DNA from: Prochlorococcus marinus str. MIT 0919
GTDB lineage: Bacteria; Cyanobacteriota; Cyanobacteriia; PCC-6307; Cyanobiaceae
Assembly: GCF_027359375.1 (NCBI RefSeq)
Contig: NZ_CP114779.1
Location: 868,001 to 932,000, forward strand
Direction of reading: 5' to 3'
Length of the DNA: 64,000 nucleotides
Part shown: in pieces, positions 8,701 through 19,534 of the stretch
How the letters are laid out: each line of letters starts with the position of its first letter
Position numbering within the stretch: position 1 is the first letter of the stretch
Notes under the pieces: model-generated
The model's database searches: none
Told to the model about the DNA's origin: nothing
What the model saw: only the letters and a program-made list of their open reading frames with translations
Translations under genes and position numbers: made by a program

Positions 8701-9065
8701 ATGGTTATCTCACTGCCTTAGAAGTCACCAAGCTTGATTGGCAAGGTACTGAATTAGCAGTGATCTCTGGTTGTGAATCAGGTAAAGGTGATATCCAATC
8801 TGGGGAAGGTGTTTATGGTCTTAAACGTGCAATCGCTGTAGCAGGTGCAAGATCAAGTCTTCTCTCGTTATGGAAAGTAGATGATCGAGCGACAGCATCC
8901 TTTATGAAAAAGTTCTATCAAAAACTCAAAGCAGGAGAAGGCAGAGCAGATGCTTTAGCTGCAACCCAACAAGAATTTAGGAATCACCCCATCCCTGGTT
9001 ATAGACATCCTTATGTCTGGGCAGCATTCCAGCTCAGTGGTGACTGGAGGCCAATTAAATGGTGA
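5775..9065 (+). CDS. Kinesin-light-chain-type TPR-CHAT domain protein, predicted exported or membrane-anchored
   Basis: A 1096-residue protein. Residues 1-25 (MRPFALALALLMPVAIDGALL) are hydrophobic and match residues 11-35 of the minus-strand paralog. From residue 56 there are twelve 42-residue TPR units of the kinesin-light-chain type (GLYSKAEPLYLRALAI, LGPEHP, SLNNLA), then a degenerate thirteenth. A helical linker runs to about 800. The CHAT domain follows, with candidate catalytic H942 (IASHAYF) and C1000 (ISGCESG), and the protein ends with WAAFQLSGDWRPIKW. The CHAT half is about 90% identical to the paralog at 674-4369. The near-identical repeats suggest recent expansion. The target is unknown. 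An EVE-domain gene starts 118 bases downstream on the same strand. Confidence 0.88.
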   Translation: MRPFALALALLMPVAIDGALLADVVPEVLIAEKKEELGLDDLDRLTKEAEEAEEAGNYQKALDILEKILAIEKKELGVEHADVGGTLTWQGWIYLEQGKYDKAKPLLLRGLEITEKTLGPEHPYTATTLINLALLYNNQGLYSKAEPLYLRALAIAEKTLGPEHPDTARSLNNLASLYKSQGLYSKAEPLYLRALAIYEKVLGPEHPYTATSLNNLAALYQEQGLYNKAEPLYLRALAIREKTLGPEHPSTARSLNNLASLYKSQGLYSKAEPLFLRALAIDEKTLGPDHPDTARSLSSLALLYENQGLYSKAEPLYLRALAIYEKVLGPEHPYTTTSLNNLASLYGNQGLYSKAEPLFLRALAIKEKALGPEHPDTATSLNNLALLYKRQGLYSKAEPLYLRALAIREKTLGPEHPSTARSLNNLASLYKSQGLYSKAEPLFLRALAIDEKTLGPDHPSTATSLSNLANLYVSQGLYSKAEPLFLRALATREKTLGPEHPDTARSLNNLASLYGNQGLYSKAEPLYLRALAIKEKALGPEHPDTATSLNNLAVLYVSQGLYNKAESLLKRSLKASLTLIQREAPYLILSERQAFLESNHNPFKLSPSLAKKTKAGLKLALFSRLNRQGLLEELERRQSQLASLPGPQQAIAQELRLVTQQLASRNLNDELRQTLSKRKEDLERKLYRLLPELKPRIVGVNQIAKAIPRNNLLVEYQRYEPFDGTKPDGEEWEEARYLGLILNRKGEIEAIDLGLAEPIEEKTQQALTASEQALANAQELWKEVGELVIKPLAEAIGDAETLFISPDAELNRVPFAALSSHKDDQLLADAVNIRLLTTGRELLDLAKASKATKQKPLVVANPAFNLIKDFPRKQESELIANSSSQQRSGDLGSLTWSPLPGTSKEGKAIAKLTKAQLLTKNKATALAVQEQEAPKVLHIASHAYFLPDQEKGENPLLRSGIVLAGANEPESNPDDDGYLTALEVTKLDWQGTELAVISGCESGKGDIQSGEGVYGLKRAIAVAGARSSLLSLWKVDDRATASFMKKFYQKLKAGEGRADALAATQQEFRNHPIPGYRHPYVWAAFQLSGDWRPIKW
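5940..7451 (+). repeat. Tandem 126-bp coding repeats (12 units, in frame)
   Basis: Twelve in-frame units of 126 bases encode the 42-residue TPRs of the gene above. Units 3-12 (from 6192) are nearly identical at the DNA level; units 1-2 are more diverged. Units 5-8 and 9-12 resemble each other in order (signatures REKT, DEKT, variable, KEKA), which points to block duplication of about 504 bases. Copy number is likely to vary by slippage or unequal recombination. Confidence 0.9.
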
Positions 9066-9183
9066 TTGTGGAATCACCTTTCCTCTTCTAATCCTGATTA
9101 GATAGATTAAAGAAAAGAGATGGAAGAATGAGGTTTCATTCCAACTCCATTCCAACCATCGAGTATCGCTAAGATTACAGACT

Positions 9184-9645
9184 ATGACTGAACCTAGCTA
9201 CTGGCTAATGAAAAGCGAGCCTGATGCTTACAGCATCCAAAACTTGAAAGAAGAACGCGAAACATTGTGGGATGGGATTAGGAACTACCAGGCAAGAAAC
9301 TTTATGAGAAAGATGAAAGCTGGAGATATTGCTTTCTTCTATCACTCAAACTGCAAGCCACCTGGGATTGTTGGGTTAATGGAAGTTACAAAAATAAAAT
9401 TAATTGACCCCACACAATTTGATAAAAGTTCAAAATACTTTGACCCAAAGTCTTCGCCTGAAAACCCTCGATGGGATTGCGTAAAGTTGAAATATTCTTG
9501 TACATTTAACGAAAAGTTAACACTTAAAGAAATTGGCGAAAGGTTTAGTTCAGAAGAAATACTTCTTGTTAGGAAAGGGAATAGATTGTCAATTATGCCA
9601 GTAGAGAAACAAATCGCTAAAAAGCTATTAAAATTATTGACTTGA
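9184..9645 (+). CDS. EVE domain protein (PUA-like fold)
   Basis: A 153-residue single-domain protein. It opens with YWLMKSEPDAYSI and continues with LWDGIRNYQARNFMRKMKAGD and FYHS; these are the hallmarks of the EVE family (thymocyte nuclear protein 1-like). The EVE fold is related to PUA and YTH domains and is thought to bind modified bases in nucleic acid. Length is normal for a stand-alone bacterial EVE protein. Most copies are of unknown role; some are fused to or encoded with defence enzymes. It follows the TPR-CHAT gene on the same strand and its 5' end has been copied twice into the upstream gaps (4812 and 5592). Whether it works with the CHAT proteins is open. Confidence 0.85.
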   Translation: MTEPSYWLMKSEPDAYSIQNLKEERETLWDGIRNYQARNFMRKMKAGDIAFFYHSNCKPPGIVGLMEVTKIKLIDPTQFDKSSKYFDPKSSPENPRWDCVKLKYSCTFNEKLTLKEIGERFSSEEILLVRKGNRLSIMPVEKQIAKKLLKLLT

Positions 9646-9665
9646 TCAAGTATTTCTTCGGATAC

Positions 9666-9953
9666 TTAATGAGCACTTCCTTCTGAAGAGAAAGAATTTA
9701 CAGCAAACATATTATCAATATATAAACGAGTTACTGGTCTTGAATTAATACCATTTTGCACAAGAAATCCAGCAAGGGCAGCTTGAATTAATCGATATTG
9801 ATCCCAATTAGGATATTTTTCAATGAATTTGTTCATGGCATTTTTCAAAGGCAAAGGTATTTCTGACTGAAAACTAATGATCGAGTCATCTATTGCGCAA
9901 GGCTCGTCCATACAATTTTGGGGTGGGCAGGTGTTGAAGCGATCGTTTTGCAT
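9666..9953 (-). CDS. DUF2811 family protein
   Basis: A 95-residue protein. The central part (SFQSEIPLPLKNAM, KFIEKYPNWDQYRLIQAALAGFLVQNG) matches what I know of the cyanobacterial DUF2811 family. The N-terminus holds a short extension with Cys residues (CPPQNCMDEPC), which could bind metal but may be merely poorly conserved. No biochemical function is known. It converges on the EVE gene with 20 bases between stop codons, and a weak 6-bp hairpin (9648-9653 with 9662-9667) lies across that junction. Confidence 0.75.
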   Translation of the reverse strand: MQNDRFNTCPPQNCMDEPCAIDDSIISFQSEIPLPLKNAMNKFIEKYPNWDQYRLIQAALAGFLVQNGINSRPVTRLYIDNMFAVNSFSSEGSAH

Positions 9954-10269
9954 TTCACAGTTTTGACTAATGCAACTAGTTCCTCACAAAGTTACTAAAA
10001 CGTCAATAGGTGGCTTCACAGGAAAGTCTCCCTCTGTCTCAATACAAGACTTTATTCTAGGACAGGAGTTTAAGCTCAACTTAAGATCCAATGGGTCGAT
10101 TCGTTAGCCGGTAGCTATATGGAATCAAGAAAAACTACTAATAATTCTTTTTTCCACAGTTTTGAGCTGTATCAATAAAGTTTGCTATTAATCTGTGGAA
10201 ATAATGTGTAATTAACCAATTGCCCTGTGGCAAGGGGAGATAAAAATTAATCATTTACTAATGTAATTT
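9954..10269. other. 316-bp gap with a DnaA-box-like inverted repeat
   Basis: No protein gene is apparent in the gap between DUF2811 and DUF1818, both on the minus strand. It contains a 9-bp inverted repeat, TTTCCACAG at 10151-10159 and CTGTGGAAA at 10193-10201, separated by 33 bases. The left arm forms TTTTCCACA (10150-10158), which matches the DnaA box used in cyanobacteria as I recall it; the right arm has one mismatch. It should also contain the DUF2811 promoter. A small RNA is possible but I see no known family. Confidence 0.45.
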
Positions 10270-10644
10270 TTACTGGGAGTCCCACATTTTTCTCATGGCC
10301 GATGTAACAACTTCCGCTATTGGATTAGGCCAGCCACCTTCAAGAGATCTGAAAGTTGGGTGATCCTGCTGGAGAATGAATTTCAAGCTCCAAGCCTCTT
10401 TTGTTCCATTAAGGCAGACCCACCAATGACAACGTTCTAACTCCAATGAAATAAACTCTTCAGCCATCAACTGAATTTCTAACGCCTTAAATTGATCAAG
10501 CAAGTCAGTAATTATTGATTGCAGAGAATCCCACTCTTCTTGGGAAAGTTCAAAAGCCCAATTTTCACCAGCTATTAAAAAAGAATAAATTTCCCTAGAA
10601 GTATCCCAAGCCAATCTCCAGCCAAATCCTTCCCGACGAATCAT
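10270..10644 (-). CDS. DUF1818 family protein
   Basis: A 124-residue protein opening with [14 protein letters not shown] and containing repeated aromatic positions (FSFLIAG-type, [28 protein letters not shown]). This is the pattern of the cyanobacterial DUF1818 family. No function is known. Its ATG overlaps the stop codon of rpoZ by four bases, so the two are probably translated from one message. A link to transcription is suggested only by this position. Confidence 0.8.
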   Translation of the reverse strand: MIRREGFGWRLAWDTSREIYSFLIAGENWAFELSQEEWDSLQSIITDLLDQFKALEIQLMAEEFISLELERCHWWVCLNGTKEAWSLKFILQQDHPTFRSLEGGWPNPIAEVVTSAMRKMWDSQ

Positions 10645-10868
10645 CCTGGCAATAAATCGGGCTGATCTTGTTCATCACTTAATTCAACAATTGCTCTTTG
10701 GACAGGCTTTACAGCTGATTCCTCAAGAAGGCCGTCAAAATCATCAAAACGACGCTGCTTAGCCCTAAAAGCTATACGAACGGTAGTTAAATATCTATTG
10801 CTAGCCTGACGGATCAAGCTCTCTCCTCGCTTGGCAAGATCTTTCGAATCGATTCCTGATCTAATCAC
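10641..10868 (-). CDS. rpoZ: RNA polymerase omega subunit
   Basis: A 75-residue protein with [20 protein letters not shown] near residue 22-41 and [13 protein letters not shown] near the C-terminus, which are typical of cyanobacterial omega. Omega helps assemble and stabilise RNA polymerase, binding beta-prime (rpoC1 and rpoC2 lie at the right end of this window). The start is GTG at 10866-10868. It overlaps the DUF1818 gene downstream by four bases. The Hsp70-like gene on the opposite strand begins about 70 bases away, so the two share a short divergent promoter region. Confidence 0.9.
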   Translation of the reverse strand: MIRSGIDSKDLAKRGESLIRQASNRYLTTVRIAFRAKQRRFDDFDGLLEESAVKPVQRAIVELSDEQDQPDLLPG

Positions 10869-10935
10869 AAATGTTTTTAATACTAAATTTAGTTTAAGCG
10901 AGAACGAACCTCCTAATCAAAAATTAATTATTTCA

Positions 10936-12555
10936 ATGGCATTAGAAAACAATCAATCTCTTTCATCAATTGAAAGTACATCCCGAGAGAGAGGAACCCT
11001 TGCCATAGATCTTGGAAGCTCTACAACTGTTGTAGCTTTTCAAGGGAAAAACGACCAAGCCATAAAGCTAGTTGATCTCAACCCTATAAGTCGAATCCCT
11101 GGGGAAGTGCCAACCCTGATTTGGATGTCACCAAAAATAGAAAAACAAGTTTTATTTGGTCATCAGCTTCAACAAGTAAGTATCCATGAAAAAATAAACC
11201 CTTACTTTATTTGTGACTTTAAGCGTTGGATTGGAGCCCCAATCAAACCAAATAATTGGAATTGTCATTTATTACCAGAAGAAGCCGGTGAATTATTTTT
11301 AAAAGAAATATGGTCGAGGATACCTAATCAATTTGATATTGAAAGGCTTGTTTTAACAGCACCTATAGAGACCTACAAAAATTATAGGAAATGGCTTTAC
11401 AAAGTTTGCAGGCAATTAAAAGTTAAGGAAATCGCATTAGTTGATGAACCAACTGCAGCAGCTATTGGAGCTGGGCAAACTGGAGGTGCAAAGTTGTTAG
11501 TAATGGATATTGGAGGAAGTACTATTGATATATCAATGGTTTTGCTAGAAGGGGGCGAAGGCTATTCTGAACCAATTGCCCAACTTCTTCGTTTTGATGG
11601 CAAAGATTTAGGAGAAGAAAGTAAACAAGTCCTTCGCTGTGCAAAAGTTATTGGTAAAGCTGGAGTTCGATTAGGAGGAAGAGACTTAGACAGATGGATT
11701 ACAAATCATCTTCACCCTGACTGTCAAAACAATGAAATTTTTCTAAATGCTGCAGAAATATTAAAATGCAAATTAAGCGATGAAAGCTTATCAGATACAA
11801 AAACTATTACTGAAAAAGTTATGCTAAGTGAACAGGATGATTGTAAGGAAATGAGTCTGAGCAGGGTTGAATTAGAAGATCTAATTATCAGTAAAGGACT
11901 TCTAAAAGTTCTAGACAATGTTTTAGAAAAGACCCTCGCTAAAGGACGTTCAAATGGTTGTGAACTTGAAGATTTATCAGGAGTAATTATTGTAGGTGGA
12001 GGTGCAAAGATGCCACTTATTAAACGTTGGTTTCAAAAAAAAATACTCCCAGCTCAATTACTAACGCCACCGCCTATAGAAGCTGTTGCAATAGGCGCAT
12101 TAAGCCTTACTCCTGGTGTAAGCATTAAGGATATCCTAACTAAAGGTGTTTGTTTAAGATGCTGGGAACAGAAGTCCAAGAAACATATCTGGCACCCTCT
12201 TTTTCTTCCAGGGCAACCCTGGCCCACATCCAAACCACTAGAAATTATTCTTGCATCAAGTAAAGAGAATCAAGAGGAAATAGAGTTGAGAATTGCGGAC
12301 TATGATTCGGATGGCAGCAATGAGATTGTTTATATAAATGGAATGCCCACGATAAAGGAAACGTCTAGTGAAGTAAGCCAGGTGCCCTGGGAATCAACTC
12401 CTTTGTTAATTCAATTACGTTCTCCAATTAATAGTGGTGAAGACTGTATAAAATTAAATTTTAGTATTGATTATAATTGCAATTTATTGGTTGAAGTCAT
12501 TGATATCAAAGATGGAGAGCTAATAGTAAAAGAAAATCTTGGAGTATTAAGATAA
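10936..12555 (+). CDS. Hsp70-like (DnaK family) protein
   Basis: A 539-residue protein from the ATG at 10936; an upstream frame to 10831 would overlap rpoZ and is rejected. It has the ASKHA ATPase elements: IDLGSSTTVVAF (phosphate 1), ALVDEPTAAAIGAG (connect), VMDIGGSTIDISMV (phosphate 2) and VIIVGGGAKMPLI (adenosine). After about residue 395 comes a shorter, diverged C-terminal region (about 145 residues) with a CLRCWE motif, where canonical DnaK has its substrate-binding domain and lid. So it is a DnaK relative and not the main DnaK. Chaperone activity is inferred. Its partner is unknown. Confidence 0.85.
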   Translation: MALENNQSLSSIESTSRERGTLAIDLGSSTTVVAFQGKNDQAIKLVDLNPISRIPGEVPTLIWMSPKIEKQVLFGHQLQQVSIHEKINPYFICDFKRWIGAPIKPNNWNCHLLPEEAGELFLKEIWSRIPNQFDIERLVLTAPIETYKNYRKWLYKVCRQLKVKEIALVDEPTAAAIGAGQTGGAKLLVMDIGGSTIDISMVLLEGGEGYSEPIAQLLRFDGKDLGEESKQVLRCAKVIGKAGVRLGGRDLDRWITNHLHPDCQNNEIFLNAAEILKCKLSDESLSDTKTITEKVMLSEQDDCKEMSLSRVELEDLIISKGLLKVLDNVLEKTLAKGRSNGCELEDLSGVIIVGGGAKMPLIKRWFQKKILPAQLLTPPPIEAVAIGALSLTPGVSIKDILTKGVCLRCWEQKSKKHIWHPLFLPGQPWPTSKPLEIILASSKENQEEIELRIADYDSDGSNEIVYINGMPTIKETSSEVSQVPWESTPLLIQLRSPINSGEDCIKLNFSIDYNCNLLVEVIDIKDGELIVKENLGVLR

Positions 12556-12574
12556 AAGAATTGGCCAAAAATCA

Positions 12575-13132
12575 CTATTTAGAGATTTCCTTAGTCAAAA
12601 AGACACCTTCTTCTCCATCAACTTCCATTAATTTCAATTCAATAGATTCCTTTCGACGAGTTGGCACCTTTCTCCCACAAAAATCTGGCTGAATAGGGAG
12701 TTCTCTATGCCCTCTATCAACCATAACTAAAAGCATGACTTTTTGAGGCCTTCCCCAGGCCTGAAGAGCCTCCAGAGAAGCCCTGACAGTCCTGCCTGTA
12801 AAAATCACGTCGTCTATTAAAACAACCTGACGATCTTGCAAGCTGGAAGATATGTCAGTTGATCGTGCCATTCTTGTACCTATACGAACCAAATCATCAC
12901 GATGAAAAGTTGGGTCAATAACCCCTTGCTCTATTGAATGCCCAACTTTTGCTTTCAATTCCTTGCCAAGAACTTTTGCCAACTGAACACCCCTAGTGGG
13001 AATTCCCAGAAGCACAAGGTCTTTAGTATCTGAAATATTTTCAATAATTTCAGATGCAAGCCTGGATAGTGTTCTTGCCAACTCTTCTTGAGAAAGAATT
13101 GCAATCTTCTCTTGTTTTGCTGAATCAGCCAT
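12575..13132 (-). CDS. pyrR: PyrR: pyrimidine regulator / uracil phosphoribosyltransferase
   Basis: A 185-residue protein with the phosphoribosyl-pyrophosphate signature VVLIDDVIFTGRTVRAS around residues 103-119, IPTRGVQLA near 46 and an IEQGVIDPTFHRDDL loop typical of PyrR. It converts uracil and PRPP to UMP; in many bacteria it also binds pyr mRNA to cause attenuation. No pyr biosynthesis gene is adjacent, so RNA-binding regulation here is uncertain. It converges on the Hsp70-like gene and is divergent from gpmI. Confidence 0.9.
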   Translation of the reverse strand: MADSAKQEKIAILSQEELARTLSRLASEIIENISDTKDLVLLGIPTRGVQLAKVLGKELKAKVGHSIEQGVIDPTFHRDDLVRIGTRMARSTDISSSLQDRQVVLIDDVIFTGRTVRASLEALQAWGRPQKVMLLVMVDRGHRELPIQPDFCGRKVPTRRKESIELKLMEVDGEEGVFLTKEISK

Positions 13133-13292
13133 TGAGACTAGGTCGTAAGTATAATTTTATGCCCAAAAAATTGAAAAGTGCATTTAATTGAATTCGCAAA
13201 AGCTGACGGAAGTTAATAGAAATAGAGCCTCTGGCCAACAAACAAGTAATTTGATACTAAGGCTCACCCTGACAGGCACTAAGCCCTAGCCA

Positions 13293-14915
13293 ATGCCGAA
13301 GATTAGTTCCTCCTCAAATATCAGGTCAGGACCAGTTGCACCTGTTGTTCTGGCAATTCTTGATGGATGGGGATATAGCAAAGAAAACAAGCATAATGCA
13401 ATTCAAAATGCTGCTACTCCAGTCATGGATGCCTTATGGCATGCATATCCTCATACATTAATAGAAGCAAGTGGTGCAGATGTAGGCCTTCCAAATTCGC
13501 AAATGGGCAACTCAGAGGTAGGTCATCTCACAATTGGTGCTGGACGAATTATCCAGCAAGAACTTGTCAGAATTAGCAATATTGTTCGAGCGAAAAAGCT
13601 TTCTCAAATAAAGACTCTTCAAAAACTTGCAAGTGTTTTACGAGAAAACAACAAAACACTTCATGTAATAGGCCTTTGTTCTGATGGAGGTGTTCATAGT
13701 CATATCAATCACCTGTGCGGCCTTTTAGATTGGGCAAATGATGAAAAAATCCCCAAAATTTCAGTGCATGCTTTTACAGATGGAAGAGATACTCCCGCTA
13801 AAAGTGCCCAAAAATATTTAAAAGCTATTAATCAAAAAATAGAATCCTCTGAGGTCGGTGAATTAACAAGCCTATGTGGTCGTTATTGGGCAATGGATCG
13901 AGATAATCGCTGGGAGAGGACACAGAAAGCTTATGAATTGCTAACAAACCCAAATCTTCCAGTCAGTGATTTATCAACTGATGAATTAATTGCTCAAAGC
14001 TATTCAAATGGCATTACCGATGAATTTCTTGAGCCAATACGTTTAAAACCCTCTTACATCCAAGATGGGGACGGAGTAATAATGTTCAATTTTCGTCCTG
14101 ACAGAGCAAGGCAATTAATCAAGGCAATTAGCACTCCGGATTTCGATTTGTTCGAGCGAAATGACAAGCCCAAAGCAAACGTTCTTACTTTCACTCAATA
14201 TGAAGCCGAACTACCAGTATCAGTAGCTTTCCCACCTGAATCTCTTGATGACCTTCTTGGGCAGGTAGTTTCAAATCATGGATTGCGACAATTTAGAACT
14301 GCTGAGACCGAGAAATACCCTCATGTCACATATTTTTTAAATGGAGGAATTGAGAAACCCTTGCCTGGTGAAGATCGACATTTAGTACCTTCTCCGCGAG
14401 TGGCAACATATGATTTATCTCCTGCAATGTCTGCAGACCAATTAACTGATAGCTGTACAAAAGCTATCGAAAGCGGCCTTTACTCTCTGATAGTAATTAA
14501 TTACGCAAATCCAGATATGGTTGGTCATACTGGGGTAATGAAAGCAGCCCAGGAAGCAATTAGCAAAGTTGATAGCTGTGTGGGACGTATTCTTGATTCA
14601 ACAGGAAAAATGAGTGGAACGCTTCTAGTAACTGCAGATCATGGTAATGCTGAAGTCATGCAAGGGGCCGATGGTCAACCTTGGACTGCCCATACTACTA
14701 ATCCAGTACCGGTAATTATTGTCGAAGGAGAAAAACGGAAAGTAGCTGATGCAGGGAACCAAATTAGATTAAGGAAAGGAGGTGGGTTGGCAGATATTGC
14801 TCCAACTATCTTGCAATTATTGTCTCTACCTAAACCAAAGGCTATGACAGGATCATCGTTAATTGAGACAATAGAAACCCCTAAGTTTTCCTCTCGTATA
14901 CCTCAACATGCTTAA
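13293..14915 (+). CDS. gpmI: 2,3-bisphosphoglycerate-independent phosphoglycerate mutase
   Basis: A 540-residue glycolytic enzyme that interconverts 3- and 2-phosphoglycerate. It shows the alkaline-phosphatase-superfamily features: [10 protein letters not shown] near the N-terminus, the phosphoserine motif [14 protein letters not shown] around residue 71, [17 protein letters not shown], and the metal-binding [10 protein letters not shown] and [10 protein letters not shown]. Length is typical. secG follows after 10 bases, so the two are likely cotranscribed. Confidence 0.97.
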   Translation: MPKISSSSNIRSGPVAPVVLAILDGWGYSKENKHNAIQNAATPVMDALWHAYPHTLIEASGADVGLPNSQMGNSEVGHLTIGAGRIIQQELVRISNIVRAKKLSQIKTLQKLASVLRENNKTLHVIGLCSDGGVHSHINHLCGLLDWANDEKIPKISVHAFTDGRDTPAKSAQKYLKAINQKIESSEVGELTSLCGRYWAMDRDNRWERTQKAYELLTNPNLPVSDLSTDELIAQSYSNGITDEFLEPIRLKPSYIQDGDGVIMFNFRPDRARQLIKAISTPDFDLFERNDKPKANVLTFTQYEAELPVSVAFPPESLDDLLGQVVSNHGLRQFRTAETEKYPHVTYFLNGGIEKPLPGEDRHLVPSPRVATYDLSPAMSADQLTDSCTKAIESGLYSLIVINYANPDMVGHTGVMKAAQEAISKVDSCVGRILDSTGKMSGTLLVTADHGNAEVMQGADGQPWTAHTTNPVPVIIVEGEKRKVADAGNQIRLRKGGGLADIAPTILQLLSLPKPKAMTGSSLIETIETPKFSSRIPQHA

Positions 14916-14925
14916 AATCTGAATC

Positions 14926-15156
14926 ATGCTTATTTCAATTGTTACTTGGATGTGGGTTGCCAGTGGTCTTCTATTAGTTTTCCTTGTTTTATTACATAGT
15001 CCGAAAGGTGATGGAATGGGTGGCCTTGCTGCAAGCGGGAGCTCAATGTTTTCAAGTGCTAGCAGTGCAGAAGCAACTCTAAACAAAGCTACTTGGACAT
15101 GTTTGATTATATTCTTAGGTCTTGCAGTTACATTAAGTGCAGGTTGGCTTAAATAA
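14926..15156 (+). CDS. secG: Preprotein translocase subunit SecG
   Basis: A 76-residue protein with two hydrophobic segments (residues about 3-22 and 51-73) around a Gly/Ser-rich loop (HSPKGDGMGGLAASGSSMFSS is its conserved region). This is the SecG pattern, part of the SecYEG export channel. It begins 10 bases after gpmI. Confidence 0.93.
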   Translation: MLISIVTWMWVASGLLLVFLVLLHSPKGDGMGGLAASGSSMFSSASSAEATLNKATWTCLIIFLGLAVTLSAGWLK

Positions 15157-15188
15157 AAAACATATTTGTGATTAAATATCAATAATAA

Positions 15189-15461
15189 ATGCGATTTTAC
15201 ACGTCAAGGGTATTCATCATATTTCTCATAATAGGAGTAACAAATCACAGCCAATTATATGCAAGTTTAAGGAAATGTGAAATCAAATATGGTGAAGAAG
15301 ATAGTTTAAAAAGCTTAAATGAAAAATTTCTCGAAAAGAATATAAATAACTTAGTCAAAGAGAAAGGAATCCCAGAATGCTATCAGATAGGCGTAGAGCA
15401 TACAAAAGAAAGGGAGCCTATTTTAAATAAGCCTATTTATGCTTGCTGTTTAAATTTTTAA
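15189..15461 (+). CDS. Possible small secreted protein, unknown
   Basis: A 90-residue frame with a hydrophobic N-terminus (VFIIFLIIGVTNHSQLYA) that could be a signal peptide. The mature part is Lys/Glu-rich with Cys at 29, 63, 86 and 87. I recognise no family. It starts 32 bases after secG on the same strand. The coding case rests on the ORF length and the signal-like N-terminus only. Confidence 0.45.
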   Translation: MRFYTSRVFIIFLIIGVTNHSQLYASLRKCEIKYGEEDSLKSLNEKFLEKNINNLVKEKGIPECYQIGVEHTKEREPILNKPIYACCLNF

Positions 15462-15491
15462 TTAAAGAATATATAACACTATTTATTAAAG

Positions 15492-15514
15492 AGGACTGGG
15501 GGAAACCCAGTCCT
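15492..15514 (-). terminator. Second hairpin downstream of groEL
   Basis: A perfect 9-bp stem, AGGACTGGG (15492-15500) with CCCAGTCCT (15506-15514), and a 5-base loop. On the minus strand it is followed by CTTTAATAAAT, so it is a weak rho-independent terminator for minus-strand transcription; on the plus strand no T-run follows. It may back up the terminator at 15664-15689 or end a short RNA. Confidence 0.55.
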
Positions 15515-15663
15515 AAAAGCCAGAAAGTCTTGATTATTGATGTTGAGGCAATAAATAATAAAAATATCTCTGTATACGCAGAAAGCTTGCTATTACTAAA
15601 GAATTGATATCCAAACGTAAGAAAATGGAATGTTTCAAATATCTTATGGGTAAGCAATGAAAA

Positions 15664-15689
15664 AGGGACAGAGTGAAAACCCTGTCCCT
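15664..15689 (-). terminator. Rho-independent terminator of groESL
   Basis: An 8-bp perfect stem, AGGGACAG (15664-15671) with CTGTCCCT (15682-15689), lies 37 bases past the groEL stop. On the minus strand the stem is followed directly by TTTTTC, the expected U-run. Confidence 0.85.
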
Positions 15690-15725
15690 CATTGAAATTG
15701 ATGTTTTGATTAAACGATTTTGCAA

Positions 15726-17402
<1,677 letters not shown>

Positions 17403-17425
17403 TTAGCTTTTAGAAGCTGTGAATG

Positions 17426-17737
17426 TTAGTTGACGACTGCAAGAATGTCTTTCTCAGACAAAAGTACATATTCATCACCACCGATTTTTATATCAGTGCC
17501 AGCATATTTGCTATAAAGAACTTTGTCCCCAACACCAACCTCAGGGGCCTGTCGAGAACCGTCTTCATTACGTTTACCTGGTCCAACTTGGGCAACTTCC
17601 CCAACTTGTGGTTTTTCTTTTGCCGTATCGGGAAGCAAAATTCCACCAGCAGTTTTCTCTTCTGATTCAGAGACTTTTACAAAAACACGATCTCCAAGGG
17701 GCTTAACAGTGGAGACGCTGAGAGATACAGCGGCCAT
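17426..17737 (-). CDS. groES: Co-chaperonin GroES (10 kDa)
   Basis: A 103-residue protein with [11 protein letters not shown], the mobile loop [12 protein letters not shown], and the C-terminal [19 protein letters not shown]. This is the typical GroES sequence. It caps GroEL, encoded immediately downstream on the same strand. It is divergent from atpD, with about 230 bases between the start codons. No CIRCE element (TTAGCACTC inverted repeat) is visible upstream. Confidence 0.97.
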   Translation of the reverse strand: MAAVSLSVSTVKPLGDRVFVKVSESEEKTAGGILLPDTAKEKPQVGEVAQVGPGKRNEDGSRQAPEVGVGDKVLYSKYAGTDIKIGGDEYVLLSEKDILAVVN

Positions 17738-17856
17738 TAATTAATTAATTCAGGATCAAGAACAGTGCACAAAGCACACATACTGGAACGAGTTTTTCTC
17801 GAAACGGTATGGTCAACAACATATTCACTGAAGCGGCCAGTCGACTACTACTGTTC

Positions 17857-17879
17857 TGTGCGGTTGACCGAACCGCACA
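17857..17879 (-). promoter_or_regulatory. K-box-like palindromic operator upstream of groES
   Basis: A perfect inverted repeat with 9-bp arms, TGTGCGGTT and AACCGCACA, and a 5-base spacer lies 120 bases upstream of groES. Read on the minus strand, 17858-17873 is GTTCGGTCAACCGCAC. This fits the K-box consensus of cyanobacterial groE promoters as I recall it (GTTCGG-N2-A-N-CC-N2-AC). No T-run follows, so it is not a typical terminator. Confidence 0.65.
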
Positions 17880-17933
17880 ACATATAGCCCCTGCGAAGTG
17901 GTAGTCTTGCGCCGCTTAGGAAGATTTGCTTAA

Positions 17934-19433
<1,500 letters not shown>

Positions 19434-19463
19434 TAAATAAAGCCCAAACAGGCCAAGGTTAAA

Positions 19464-19484
19464 GGCTACTTATTTTTAGTAGCC
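19464..19484 (+). other. Intergenic hairpin between atpD and atpC
   Basis: A 7-bp perfect stem, GGCTACT (19464-19470) with AGTAGCC (19478-19484), has a T-rich 7-base loop and sits in the 101-base gap between the beta and epsilon genes. No T-run follows. It may be an mRNA-stability or processing element that sets the beta/epsilon ratio; this is inference. Confidence 0.45.
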
Positions 19485-19534
19485 CCTCTCTAAGGTCCAA
19501 AACCACTGAAACTTCTCCCCCAATTGCTATCCAG

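Noticed and set aside
10831-10935. N-terminal extension of the Hsp70-like gene
   Set aside because: It would overlap rpoZ on the other strand, and the family-like sequence begins only after the ATG at 10936.
13133-13292. Possible RNA or riboswitch in the pyrR-gpmI divergent gap
   Set aside because: No stem-loop or family motif could be supported in these 160 bases.
15433-15725. Short minus-strand frames of 63-74 codons downstream of groEL
   Set aside because: They overlap the groEL terminator hairpins and have no recognisable features.
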